Positions 24,489 through 32,423 of a DNA stretch of 53,781 nt are shown here, piece after piece. Made by a program: the position numbers and the translations under genes. The stretch's first letter is position 1. Every line of letters begins with the position of its first letter. The notes below the pieces were generated by a model, which worked only from the letters and a program-made list of their open reading frames with translations, was not told the DNA's origin and did no database searches. Location of the stretch: the NCBI GenBank assembly GCA_004556755.1, contig SFFW01000010.1, positions 1 through 53,781 on the forward strand, in the 5' to 3' direction. This DNA is from Clostridiales bacterium (GTDB lineage Bacteria > Bacillota > Clostridia > Oscillospirales > Oscillospiraceae).

Positions 24489-25204
24489 GCAACAGGAAAC
24501 AGATAATACTTGCGGCGCTGCTCATGGCGGCAGCAGTTGCGGTGGGGCTTGCGGTACCGCTCGCTGCGGGGCGTCTCAAGGACGCTGCCTTTGACAACAC
24601 GAGCCTGAGCCTTGACGTCGCAGCTCTGGACAAGGCCGATACCGCAAAGCTCGGTATTGACGAAAAGCTGCGCCTTTTGTCCTCAAGGGACATATACATC
24701 ATCGACACCGACGAGGGCAGAGACCTTGACAGAGAGGAAGCGGCAAAGACAGCCGAGGGCTATCTCTATGAGCTGTACGCTTTGGGCATCGTCACCTGCG
24801 CCCCTGAGAATATGTACTACGATATTTACGATGACGTCTGCCCGGTCGTGCTTATCGACGAGAGCGGCAGAGGAGACGGGCTTTTGGCGTGGAGCTTTGT
24901 CGCCAACGGAGACGACGGTTCGATAGTGATGTTCATAGACGACGAAAGCTCGCTGATGCTCGGAATGTCCTTCTATTCGAACGGGGAAGCCGTTCTGACG
25001 GAGGATGACGCAGACCTTATTGACATCTTTGCGGAATATTGCGCCGACAGGCTCGGCGGAAAGCTTATGGAGATCGAATACATCTCAAACGACGTCTCCT
25101 ACGGGGATCTGTTCAGATTCAAGATAAGCTTTGACGACGGCTTCACCTATGTTCCGCTCGATCTGAGGTTATACGAAAGCCACATGGCGTTTAATATGGA
25201 GTAA
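24485..25204 (+). CDS. Membrane-anchored protein in the two-component operon, unrecognised family
   Basis: 239 residues. One N-terminal hydrophobic helix (IILAALLMAAAVAVGLAVPLAAG) acts as signal anchor or signal peptide; there is no lipobox. The rest is acidic (many DE pairs, for example DDEXX and TEDDADLID) and predicted extracellular, rich in alternating beta-strand patterns. I do not recognise the family. Its ATG overlaps the kinase stop, so it is made together with the kinase and may modulate the sensor, be its ligand receptor, or be a target of the pathway. Confidence 0.75.
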   Translation: MSNRKQIILAALLMAAAVAVGLAVPLAAGRLKDAAFDNTSLSLDVAALDKADTAKLGIDEKLRLLSSRDIYIIDTDEGRDLDREEAAKTAEGYLYELYALGIVTCAPENMYYDIYDDVCPVVLIDESGRGDGLLAWSFVANGDDGSIVMFIDDESSLMLGMSFYSNGEAVLTEDDADLIDIFAEYCADRLGGKLMEIEYISNDVSYGDLFRFKISFDDGFTYVPLDLRLYESHMAFNME

Positions 25205-25213
25205 GCTTTAAGA

Positions 25214-25239
25214 AGCGGCCGTGGTTTCCAACGACCGCT
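25214..25239 (+). terminator. Terminator of the two-component operon
   Basis: AGCGGCCGT pairs with ACGACCGCT (one mismatch, 8-nt loop), followed by TTTTC. Confidence 0.65.
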
Positions 25240-25341
25240 TTTCTGCGCAAAAATAAGAGTTTCCGAGTTTAATTTGTGATTTTATATGTCGGCGGATTCG
25301 TCTTTACGTTATAATAAAGAAACGGGAGAATATATAAAACG

Positions 25342-25369
25342 AGAGCCTCCGGCGGATGCCGGAGGCTCT
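25342..25369. terminator. Strong terminator, shared by convergent units
   Basis: AGAGCCTCCGGC (25342-25353) pairs perfectly with GCCGGAGGCTCT (25358-25369). On the minus strand it follows the symporter stop and is trailed by GTTTTATAT. Confidence 0.85.
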
Positions 25370-25393
25370 TTCATTTATACTTAATACTCTTTA

Positions 25394-26656
25394 TTATTCT
25401 TCGGTAGCAAGCTCTTCCTTGCTGCCGCCGATCTTTTTCTGAAGCCAATCCTTGCCTTCAACGAAGCGGGAGACGATGTAGGTCGCAACATAGTCACCTG
25501 CGGAGTTGACCATGGTTGCGGGAGGATCGACGAGGTTTCCGATTGCAAGAGCTATGGGGAAGGCTACTGCAAGCTGGTCGGGGAAGAACAGAGTGCAGAG
25601 CACAAGCTCGCCCGTACCGCCGCCGCCGGGGATACCGCTCATTGCGACGGAGGAGAATACCGCAACGATTATTGCGAGTATTGCTTCGCCCGTGCCGAAG
25701 TCAGGACGGAACACACCGAACAGGAATGCGACTTTGATGATAGCGCTCATTGCGGAGCCGTCCATGTGCATAGTTGCGCCGATGGGTACGACGATGTTGG
25801 AGACTTCCTTGGAAACGCCGGTCTCCTCGCAGACCTCCATGTTGGTGGGGATGGTAGCGACGGATGAGCAGGTGCCGAAGGAGACCGCAGCAGGTCTGAA
25901 CAGGTGCTTCCACATGACCTTGACCGCACCCTTGCCGCCGCCGAAGCGGGCGTATATCGGGAAGAACACGAACATATATACGAAGCTCAGCACATAGTAA
26001 ACTATCAGAGTACGGCTGTAGTCGCCGATAAGGTCGGGACCGAATGTAGCCACGAGAGAAGCAAAGAAGCCGAAGAAGCCGATGGGGGCGTAGTAGGTGA
26101 TTATCTTTACGACATTCATGAGGCAGGCGGTCAGGTTATCGAGAAGCTTTGCGACCATGCTCTCCTTGCCGCCGCTCATCTGAACACCGAAGCCGAAGAA
26201 TACCGCTGCGATAATGAGAGGAAGAATTGCCTTACGGCTGAGCAGTTCGACAAAGTCGGGCTTCGTGAAGAAGTTTATTATCATATCGGCAACGCCGAGG
26301 GTCGAGTCAACGGTGCCTTCGGTCGCCTTGTAATCTCCGGTAACGACAGGGAAGAAGCGAACAACGAGATACATGATGACGGCAGCGATTGCTGCGGTCA
26401 CGAGGAAGGTCGCAATGGTGATACCCATGACCTTGCCCGCACGCTTTGCGCTCGACATATTGGAGATCGCCGAGGCTATGGAGCAGAACACCATCGGCAC
26501 GACGACGCAGAACATGAGGTTTATAAACACGGTTCCGAGAGGAGCAAGCTTCGAGCCGAGCGAAGGCTTCAAGGCGCCGACGAGACAGCCGGCGACGATG
26601 CCCGTCAGCATGAATAATATAAAGCCGTAGTTTTTAAAAAAGGATTTTTTAGCCAT
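25394..26656 (-). CDS. Dicarboxylate/amino acid:cation symporter (DAACS family)
   Basis: 420 residues from ATG 26656 after AAGGGAGA; the open frame upstream covers the promoter region. Eight helices plus two hairpin loops as in the glutamate transporter homologues. Diagnostic motifs are the serine-rich PAAVSFGTCSSVATIPTNM hairpin, GATMHMDGSAMSAI (variant of NMDGT), and MSGIPGGGGTGELVL. It imports a dicarboxylate or an acidic/neutral amino acid with Na+ or H+. The substrate is not certain: the usual NMDGT reads HMDGSA. It is divergently transcribed from an AraC-type regulator that is its likely controller. Confidence 0.9.
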   Translation of the reverse strand: MAKKSFFKNYGFILFMLTGIVAGCLVGALKPSLGSKLAPLGTVFINLMFCVVVPMVFCSIASAISNMSSAKRAGKVMGITIATFLVTAAIAAVIMYLVVRFFPVVTGDYKATEGTVDSTLGVADMIINFFTKPDFVELLSRKAILPLIIAAVFFGFGVQMSGGKESMVAKLLDNLTACLMNVVKIITYYAPIGFFGFFASLVATFGPDLIGDYSRTLIVYYVLSFVYMFVFFPIYARFGGGKGAVKVMWKHLFRPAAVSFGTCSSVATIPTNMEVCEETGVSKEVSNIVVPIGATMHMDGSAMSAIIKVAFLFGVFRPDFGTGEAILAIIVAVFSSVAMSGIPGGGGTGELVLCTLFFPDQLAVAFPIALAIGNLVDPPATMVNSAGDYVATYIVSRFVEGKDWLQKKIGGSKEELATEE

Positions 26657-26689
26657 AGTCAATTCTCCCTTTAAATATTCTGTATTCAA

Positions 26690-26718
26690 ATTATATTCTG
26701 AAATATTTGCCATGTAAA
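26690..26718 (-). promoter_or_regulatory. Promoter of the symporter gene
   Basis: The minus strand reads TTTACA (26713-26718), 17 bp, TATAAT (26690-26695). It nearly abuts the divergent regulator promoter. Confidence 0.7.
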
Positions 26719-26731
26719 TTGACATTTGTGC

Positions 26732-26760
26732 TTGAAACATTGCAAATTGTGCGCTATAAT
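26732..26760 (+). promoter_or_regulatory. Promoter of the AraC-type regulator
   Basis: TTGAAA (26732-26737), 17 bp, TATAAT (26755-26760), 30 bp before the ATG at 26791. Confidence 0.75.
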
Positions 26761-26790
26761 CAATTAACATAACATTTCGGGAGCAGAACA

Positions 26791-27636
26791 ATGTCAGAAC
26801 GGTTTCAATACAGCAGGGAAGGCTACCTAAACGAGGATTTCCGATTCTTCCACCTCAGTGACACAGCGGGGCAGGAGAGGGACTATCACTTTCACGAGTT
26901 TGACAAGATCGTCGTGCTTATCTCCGGCAAGGTCGATTACACGGTCGAGGGAACGACCTACAGGCTCATGCCGTGGGACGTGCTGCTTGTCCGCCACCAC
27001 ATGATACACAAGGCGCTCATAGACCAGACGGAGCCGTATGACAGGATCATCATTTATTTAGACTCCGCTTCCGTGGAGCGCTATGCGCCGAACGGCGGTC
27101 TTGCCGACTGCTTTGCCGAAACGGAAAAGCGCAGCTACTGTCTTTTAAGACCCGGTGCCGAGGAGATACCTGCGCTCTCGGAGCAGCTTTCAAGGCTTGA
27201 AGCGTCCGAGACCGACAGCGGTTTCGGTGCCAACATCATGCGCTCGACGCTGCTGGTGCAGCTTTTGGTGCTTTTAAACCGCATCATGCAGGGGGACGAG
27301 GGCAGGGTACACGAAGGTTCGGAGTGCGACGAAAAGATAGCGGCAGTCCTTTCATATATAAATGAAAACCTCGCAAGCGACCTCGGCATAGACGAGCTGG
27401 CGGCAATGAGCTTCCTCAGCCGCTACCATTTCATGCGCCTGTTCAAATCTCAGACCGGCTACACGGCGCATAACTACATACGCCAAAAGCGGTTAAATCA
27501 GGCAGCGCGACTCATACGGGAGGGAGTGCCGGCGGTCAGAGCCGCCGCCGAATGCGGCTTTGCGGATTACTCGGCGTTTCACCGTGCTTTTACTAACACC
27601 TTCGGCGTAAGCCCCGGCAAAATCAAAAGAATGTGA
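26791..27636 (+). CDS. AraC-family transcriptional regulator
   Basis: 281 residues. The N-terminal half is a cupin sensor domain (HFHEFDKIVVLISGKVDYTVEG, MPWDVLLVRHHMIHKA). The C-terminal ~100 residues hold two helix-turn-helix motifs (LGIDELAAMSFLSRYHFMRLFKSQTG; VRAAAECGFADYSAFHRAFTNTFGVSP). It starts at ATG 26791 after CGGGAG. By position it probably controls the divergent symporter gene in response to a small ligand, perhaps the transported substrate. Confidence 0.9.
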   Translation: MSERFQYSREGYLNEDFRFFHLSDTAGQERDYHFHEFDKIVVLISGKVDYTVEGTTYRLMPWDVLLVRHHMIHKALIDQTEPYDRIIIYLDSASVERYAPNGGLADCFAETEKRSYCLLRPGAEEIPALSEQLSRLEASETDSGFGANIMRSTLLVQLLVLLNRIMQGDEGRVHEGSECDEKIAAVLSYINENLASDLGIDELAAMSFLSRYHFMRLFKSQTGYTAHNYIRQKRLNQAARLIREGVPAVRAAAECGFADYSAFHRAFTNTFGVSPGKIKRM

Positions 27637-27643
27637 TATTATG

Positions 27644-27668
27644 TAAACCGCAGTACTACTGCGGTTTA
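27644..27668. terminator. Bidirectional terminator
   Basis: TAAACCGCAG (27644-27653) pairs with CTGCGGTTTA (27659-27668), between the regulator (+) and the coat protein gene (-). Confidence 0.8.
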
Positions 27669-27673
27669 TTTTC

Positions 27674-27922
27674 TCAGCAGCTTGCCGAGAACTTGTTTTT
27701 GATCTGACTGATCTTCTGAGCATCAGCCTGCTCGGTGGGGTACCAGCCGTGACCCTGCATCTGCTTGTAGATGCTGTCCTGCATGGCGAGGGATTCGTTG
27801 AGCGCCGTGTTGAAGGTCTGATGCACCTTATCGGTGGAGGATTCTATCGCACCGTGCATATACAGATCGCAAACGCCTTTGGTGGTAAGGAGAACGTTCT
27901 CCATGATGTCTCTGTCGTTCAT
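27674..27922 (-). CDS. CotF-family spore coat protein
   Basis: 82 residues, ATG 27922 after GAGGAGG. The sequence MNDRDIMENVLLTTKGVCDLYMHGAIES and the C-terminal YKQMQGHGWYPTEQA match the small coat-F proteins, which are ferritin-like helical proteins of the spore coat in Bacillus and Clostridia (the YPTEQA motif before the C-terminus is typical). It overlaps in function and position with the 57-residue gene just upstream, separated by 12 bp, and likely forms a sporulation operon with it. No sporulation promoter could be assigned with confidence. Confidence 0.82.
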   Translation of the reverse strand: MNDRDIMENVLLTTKGVCDLYMHGAIESSTDKVHQTFNTALNESLAMQDSIYKQMQGHGWYPTEQADAQKISQIKNKFSASC

Positions 27923-27934
27923 TGCATTTCCTCC

Positions 27935-28108
27935 TCAGATAAGTCCGTAGAACTCGGTGAATATCTTGCGGTTCTTGTCCGCCATCTGTTGAGCCTGACG
28001 CTTGAGCGCAGGATCGCTGAGCTTTGCGGCGGCGTCGTCCCACTGAGTGGTAAGGAATTTTGCGTGACCGAGTGCATCTTCGATATAAAGAAGCTCTTTG
28101 GGTGTCAT
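27935..28108 (-). CDS. Small coat-associated protein, partner of the CotF-like gene
   Basis: 57 residues from ATG 28108, preceded by GGAGGAGC at 8 nt. The sequence MTPKELLYIEDALGHAKFL begins like the N-terminal helix of coat-F/ferritin-like coat proteins (ELLYIEDALGHA), and the rest is a second helix (LKRQAQQMADKNRKIFTEFY). Pairs of one short and one long coat-F-type gene are common in Clostridia. The protein is charged and cytoplasmic, with no signal peptide. It is cotranscribed with the CotF-like gene downstream. Confidence 0.75.
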   Translation of the reverse strand: MTPKELLYIEDALGHAKFLTTQWDDAAAKLSDPALKRQAQQMADKNRKIFTEFYGLI

Positions 28109-28212
28109 GTTTTTGCTCCTCCAAAAATTAGATTTGAGCCTTTGCTCGAAACTATCTTCTGCAAAATCGGAAAAGCTATGCCCGGAAAATCTTAAAATGA
28201 ATTTTTTGTTTA

Positions 28213-28241
28213 TTGAAGAAAAATCAAAAACGTGCTATTAT
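28213..28241 (+). promoter_or_regulatory. Promoter of the pyridoxamine kinase gene
   Basis: TTGAAG (28213-28218), 17 bp, TATTAT (28236-28241). It shows that in-frame ATGs at or above 28241 cannot be the start. Confidence 0.65.
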
Positions 28242-28269
28242 GAAAAAGATTTTCGTCGAGGTAAATGAT

Positions 28270-29118
28270 ATGAGCGAATTAAAAAGAATGGCTGCAATAC
28301 ACGATCTTTCGGGACTGGGCAAATGCTCGATAACCGCCGCCTTGCCCATCGTGTCGGCAAGCGGCGTCGAGTGCTGCTGCATACCGACGGCGCTGCTGTC
28401 AACGCATACGGGCGGCTTTACCGGCTGGACCTTCCGTGATCTGTCGGAGGACATGGTGCCGATAGCTAAGCATTGGAACAGCCTCGGAATGAAGTTTGAT
28501 GCCGTGTATTCCGGCTACCTTGCGTCGCCTGAGCAGGGCGAGCTGCTTTGCGAGTGCATCGACCTGCTTTCGGATGAGGACACGCTCGTCATCGTCGACC
28601 CCGCAATGGCGGATAACGGCAGATACTACGCAAACCTCGGTCCCGACATGACGGAGTGCTTCAAAAAGATCATCGGCAGGGCGGATATCATCACCCCCAA
28701 CATGACGGAGGCGTGCTTCCTTACGGGGACGGAGTACCGCAGCGTAGGGAATGACGACGAATTTGTCGAGCGTCTGCTTGACGCCCTTACGGAGCTTGGT
28801 CCCGAAACCGTCGTCATAACCGGCGTCTGTTCGTCGGACGGAGAGGTAGGCATCGTCGGCAGAGACTCGAAAAACGGTGAGGTCTGCCGTCTTATGAGTC
28901 CCGCAAGAAATGGGACCTTCCACGGATCGGGGGACGTTTTTGCCTCGGCGCTGTCCGCACTTCTTGTGCGGGGCTTTGAGTTTGAACGTGCGCTGCGCCT
29001 TGCGCAGGAGTTTGTCGCCGACTGTGTCGACCGCACCGAGCGGCGCTGCGGCGGAGGCAATTACGGGCTTGATTTTGAAAGCGCACTGCCTCGGTATATA
29101 GCAAAAATCAATGAGTAA
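28270..29118 (+). CDS. pdxK: Pyridoxamine/pyridoxal kinase
   Basis: 282 residues. The start is ATG 28270, 7 nt after GAGGT, because the longer frame overlaps the promoter. Ribokinase-fold enzyme that phosphorylates pyridoxal, pyridoxine or pyridoxamine for PLP salvage. Motifs are AAIHDLSGLGKCSITAALPI at the N-terminus, VVDPAMADNGRYY (residues ~115), TPNMTEACFLTG, and the C-terminal anion-hole motif NGTFHGSGDVFASAL with the catalytic Asp in GSGD. Its closest relatives are the pdxK/pdxY group of Clostridia. It is a single gene with no other vitamin B6 genes adjacent. Confidence 0.9.
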   Translation: MSELKRMAAIHDLSGLGKCSITAALPIVSASGVECCCIPTALLSTHTGGFTGWTFRDLSEDMVPIAKHWNSLGMKFDAVYSGYLASPEQGELLCECIDLLSDEDTLVIVDPAMADNGRYYANLGPDMTECFKKIIGRADIITPNMTEACFLTGTEYRSVGNDDEFVERLLDALTELGPETVVITGVCSSDGEVGIVGRDSKNGEVCRLMSPARNGTFHGSGDVFASALSALLVRGFEFERALRLAQEFVADCVDRTERRCGGGNYGLDFESALPRYIAKINE

Positions 29119-29126
29119 TTTAAAGC

Positions 29127-29431
29127 GGAGCCTTGGGCGGATTCAGATAAGGATAAGTCGGTTTTGAGCGGCTCTTTTCCGCCCATACTTCATAAAAAAT
29201 CTCGGCAATACACAAAGTATTGCCGAGATCTTATTATTTTGCCTGAACGAAAAATATCTCGCTCAAAACTGCCATGCACCCTGTAAAATCGGATTTTGTT
29301 CTGTGGCAAGGTGAAAAGCGCAGGAATAATGGAGATAATTCTACGCATTTTTAACGCCGCCACAGGGCAAAGACTTTTTACAGGGCGGCTCCCGTCAGCT
29401 TATCTTTATCTGAGTCCGCCCTTGCAGCTCC
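29127..29431. repeat. Structured element with nested inverted repeats (MITE-like or ncRNA candidate)
   Basis: The ends are imperfect inverted repeats of about 31 and 33 nt: 29127-29157 on the plus strand against the reverse complement of 29399-29431, both carrying GGGCGGA(T/C)TCAGATAA. Inside lie a second pair (TTTTGAGCG near 29161 and CGCTCAAAA near 29263) enclosing the terminator hairpin, and a third pair (CCCTGTAAAA at 29279-29288 with TTTTACAGGG at 29376-29385, plus CTGTGGC/GCCACAG). No open frame or transposase is present. Confidence 0.55.
29199..29230 (+). terminator. Terminator after pdxK
   Basis: ATCTCGGCAATAC (29199-29211) pairs perfectly with GTATTGCCGAGAT (29217-29229) around 5 nt, followed by CTTATTATTTT. 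Confidence 0.78.
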
Positions 29432-29512
29432 ATTTTTTCGTACACAAGTAGACAATATGTTCAGAATGGAACAACAAATATGAAAAAGACGCCGGAAGTT
29501 ATTGACACGATG

Positions 29513-29542
29513 TTGACATACTGCCTCAGAATTTAGTATAAT
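29513..29542 (+). promoter_or_regulatory. Strong promoter of the first dehydratase-like operon
   Basis: TTGACA (29513-29518), 18 bp, TATAAT (29537-29542): consensus hexamers. It would give a leader of about 65 nt before the ATG at 29614. Confidence 0.85.
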
Positions 29543-29613
29543 GTTTGTTAATTGGAGGAGTATGTCCTCTGACGGGAGTATCCTATAATTTTATAAAGCG
29601 GAAGGGATTGCGA

Positions 29614-30801
29614 ATGAAAGACCTAAAACATCTTATCTACTTTGAATCACTGCTGCAGGAAGCTCAGAACGAGCTTGTCAACAAGGCAGTGGAGGACGGG
29701 CAGATAGCGCTTGGCTACAACTGCTATTACATACCCGAAGTCCTCATGAATCTTGACGGCTGCTTCTCATCCAGACTCCGTGCGCCCAATTGCACCTCCA
29801 GCGACGTTGCGGATTACTACATGACCACCAGAAACTGCCCTTACGTCAGAGCGATTCTGGAGCGCGGTATCGAAGGCGGCTACAATTACCTCAGCGCACT
29901 GTTCGGTGCAGAGAACTGCGCCGCAATGGAGCGTATGGAAGAACACTTCTTCCTCATTAACCCCGTGAAGAACGAGAAGTTCTTCGTCACTCAGATCGAC
30001 CCTCCCATGAAGGGCGATAAGACGAACCTCGACTACTACAAGGTACAGCTCAAGCTCAAGGTCGTCGACGAACTCGAAAAGCGCTTCGGCATCGACGTTT
30101 CCGACGCTGCGATGCGCAAGGCGGTCGAGGAACACAATGACCTCTGCCGTACCGTCACCGAGATCGGCAACTTCAGAAAGCTTGACAATCCTCCCATCAC
30201 CGGATACGAGTTCCACGTCATCCAGCTCGTGAGCCAGGTTTGCCCGCACAAGCTTATCCTGCCTTACCTGAAGGAGACCCTTGAGGAGCTTAAGACCCGT
30301 AAGCCCGACAAGGAATTCCCGTACCGTGCCCGTGTCATTCTTGTCGGCTCCGAGATCGACGATCCCGAATTTACGAAGCTCGTCGAGATGAGCGGCGCTT
30401 ACGTCTGCGCAGACCGCTACTGCTTCGGCTCCTTCCCCAGCAGGGAAGAGATCACCATCGAGGAAGGCGAGACCGCATTTGATGCGATCTGCCGCCACTA
30501 TCTCTACTGGAACCAGTGCGCACGCTTTATGGACGGCTTCAAGATCGACCAGCGCCACGACATCGTTGCACAGCTTGCAAAGGACTACAAGGCCGACGGC
30601 GTTATCTACGAGAGCATGAAGTTCTGTGAGTTCTGGAGCTACGAAAAGATCCTTGCAAACCACGTTCTTACGACCGAGAAGCACATACCCTGCTGCACCA
30701 TTGAGAAGGAATACGCTCTCGGTGCGGTCGGTCAGCTCCGCACCCGTTTCCAGGCGTTCATCGAATCGCTGGAAATCAAGACCATTCAGGGAGGTAACTA
30801 A
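29614..30801 (+). CDS. 2-hydroxyacyl-CoA dehydratase-like small subunit, copy 1
   Basis: 395 residues, ATG 29614 after GGAAGGG. The fold belongs to the HgdB/BcrC/double-cubane superfamily: an N-terminal iron-sulfur half (GYNCYYIPEVL, C37; C50; NCPYVRA, C75; ENC, C102) and a C-terminal half with VILVGSEIDDPEF, DRYCFGSFP, and QCARFMDGF, KFCEFW. Family members bind [4Fe-4S] or double-cubane clusters through such cysteines and reduce difficult substrates after one-electron transfer from an ATP-dependent activase. It is the paralogue of the gene at 50536. The neighbouring large subunit starts 3 nt after the stop. Substrate unknown. No acyl-CoA transferase is nearby. Confidence 0.85.
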   Translation: MKDLKHLIYFESLLQEAQNELVNKAVEDGQIALGYNCYYIPEVLMNLDGCFSSRLRAPNCTSSDVADYYMTTRNCPYVRAILERGIEGGYNYLSALFGAENCAAMERMEEHFFLINPVKNEKFFVTQIDPPMKGDKTNLDYYKVQLKLKVVDELEKRFGIDVSDAAMRKAVEEHNDLCRTVTEIGNFRKLDNPPITGYEFHVIQLVSQVCPHKLILPYLKETLEELKTRKPDKEFPYRARVILVGSEIDDPEFTKLVEMSGAYVCADRYCFGSFPSREEITIEEGETAFDAICRHYLYWNQCARFMDGFKIDQRHDIVAQLAKDYKADGVIYESMKFCEFWSYEKILANHVLTTEKHIPCCTIEKEYALGAVGQLRTRFQAFIESLEIKTIQGGN

Positions 30802-30803
30802 GC

Positions 30804-32408
30804 ATGTTTGATAAAGTTGTTGCTTTGATCGACAAAAAGCTTGAACGCTTTGATCCGATATGGCAGGCAGAAAACGGCGTCGGCGGACAGAGAAGCCGTT
30901 ACTACGACAAGACCGGTGTTGCAAAGTACCGTGAGTGGAGAGGCGTTAAGGACACCCTCGTCGACTACTGCGCATGGCTCAAGAACCTTGCCGCCATGGC
31001 AAAGATGGTCGCATCCGCTCCGATCCCCTGTCTGAAGGGCTTCTGGGAGTACCGCTGGATGGGTTCCTACCTCGGTACATTCATGTTCATCGACCGTCTG
31101 TTCGAGGGCTACCGTAACAAAGAGCTCAAGATCGCACATATGCATATGCACGCAATCGTCCTGAGCCTTACCGGACGTATCGCATACATCCTCTCGCATG
31201 ACCGCCGCCTCGGCGCAAGCGAGGAAAAGAGTGCACATCTCGTCCCCATCGACGAGGTCCTGCCTCCGCTCTTTATGACCGGTTTCCCCGATCTCTACCC
31301 CGTGCCTCTGCAGACTCTTCCCGAATTCATCATCTGCGACGTTGACCAGCACATCGAGCCGTATTACATCGACGTTGCCGAGTCCTTCGGCATCGCAGCG
31401 GACGTCTGCTCAAGATGTGCGGCCGAGACCGGTGTTGCACTTGACGACGCATTCCCCCTTATCGGCAAGGCACTCGTCACCACCAATATGCCCTGTAACG
31501 CATCCGAGGCGACCTCAATGTTCCAGCGCCGCCGTATCGGAATGCCCGACTATCAGGCGACCCTCGCAATGATCCACAATGAGCCGGAAGCGCTTCCGTT
31601 TTCCCGCAAGATCATGGAGGAGACCATCGCATTCATCGAGGAGCAATACAACACCAAGTTTAATTGGGATGCATTCTTCGAGGGCGCAAAGCGCATGAAC
31701 GAGCAGAACACCATCGAGCTTGAAAAGTGGGACTTCTTCAAGACCACCCATTCTCCGCTCGTCGGCATTGCCGAGACGCTCTATAAGCTCTACGAGTGGC
31801 AGTCCGTAAACGGCACCGACCCCTACTTCAACAAGGTCGACCGCAAGGTCATTAAGATCATGCGTCAGGCATACAAGGAGAAGTACGAGCCTTACGGCGG
31901 CCGGACCCGTCACCGTGCGTTCCTGTGGGGACCCTCTGCGGTTTACTACACCGACTTCCCGACTTGGATACAGAACTGCTGGGGTATCAACATCGTGCTG
32001 AACATGGACTCCACCATGGGCTACAACATGATCGACACCTCCGACAAGGACAAGGCGATGGACGACCTGACCCGTCAGGCGGAGAAGGCTTGTATGCGTC
32101 ACATGGCAGTCGGCGGTTGGAACAACGTCAACTCCGTATGGGAGTGGGCAAAGAACTTCAACTGCGATATGGTCCTCTTCAACGACAACGTCGCCTGCAA
32201 GGGCATGAACGGTGTCCACGCACTCATGGAGGAGCAGGCAAGAGACCTCGGCTTCCACTTCATCTTCATCGAGCATGACCTTGAGGACAGCCGCACGATC
32301 TCCCGTCAGGATATGAGAAAGTGCGTCAACAACTATATGTCCGTCGTCCTCGGCGAAGAGCCGCTCGACCCCACCATCGTTGAGTTTGACGACTCTGCCG
32401 CATATTGA
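30804..32408 (+). CDS. 2-hydroxyacyl-CoA dehydratase-like large subunit, copy 1
   Basis: 534 residues, ATG 30804, with GGGAGGT lying in the end of the upstream gene. Core motifs are VDQHIEPYYIDVAESFGI, TTNMPCNASEAT, FLWGPSAVYYTDFP, QNCWGINI, DNVACKGMNGVHALMEEQA and IEHDLEDSRTISR. The last two resemble the C-terminal cluster-binding and exit segment of HgdB-type subunits. It is about 150 residues longer than standard dehydratase subunits, with an extra N-terminal helical part (REWRGVKDT...). The usual N-terminal GxxCxxxPxE cysteine is missing, so cluster ligation must differ. It is paralogous to the 595-residue protein at 51735. Confidence 0.82.
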   Translation: MFDKVVALIDKKLERFDPIWQAENGVGGQRSRYYDKTGVAKYREWRGVKDTLVDYCAWLKNLAAMAKMVASAPIPCLKGFWEYRWMGSYLGTFMFIDRLFEGYRNKELKIAHMHMHAIVLSLTGRIAYILSHDRRLGASEEKSAHLVPIDEVLPPLFMTGFPDLYPVPLQTLPEFIICDVDQHIEPYYIDVAESFGIAADVCSRCAAETGVALDDAFPLIGKALVTTNMPCNASEATSMFQRRRIGMPDYQATLAMIHNEPEALPFSRKIMEETIAFIEEQYNTKFNWDAFFEGAKRMNEQNTIELEKWDFFKTTHSPLVGIAETLYKLYEWQSVNGTDPYFNKVDRKVIKIMRQAYKEKYEPYGGRTRHRAFLWGPSAVYYTDFPTWIQNCWGINIVLNMDSTMGYNMIDTSDKDKAMDDLTRQAEKACMRHMAVGGWNNVNSVWEWAKNFNCDMVLFNDNVACKGMNGVHALMEEQARDLGFHFIFIEHDLEDSRTISRQDMRKCVNNYMSVVLGEEPLDPTIVEFDDSAAY

Positions 32409-32423
32409 TAGGAGGGAAAATAC

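Larger units (their letters stand above)
29119..29612. other. Long intergenic region before the first dehydratase-like operon
   Basis: This 494-bp gap holds no convincing coding sequence. It contains the structured 305-bp element (29127-29431), an intrinsic hairpin after pdxK (29199-29230), and the promoter at 29513-29542. Confidence 0.6.

Noticed and set aside
28240..28269. Earlier ATG for pyridoxamine kinase (MKKIFVEVND)
   Set aside because: It overlaps the -10 box at 28236-28241 and would lie upstream of the expected transcription start.
29502..29540. Second -35 box (TTGACA about 10 bp before the one used)
   Set aside because: It would leave a spacer of about 28 bp to the only good -10 box, so it is not a functional pair with it.
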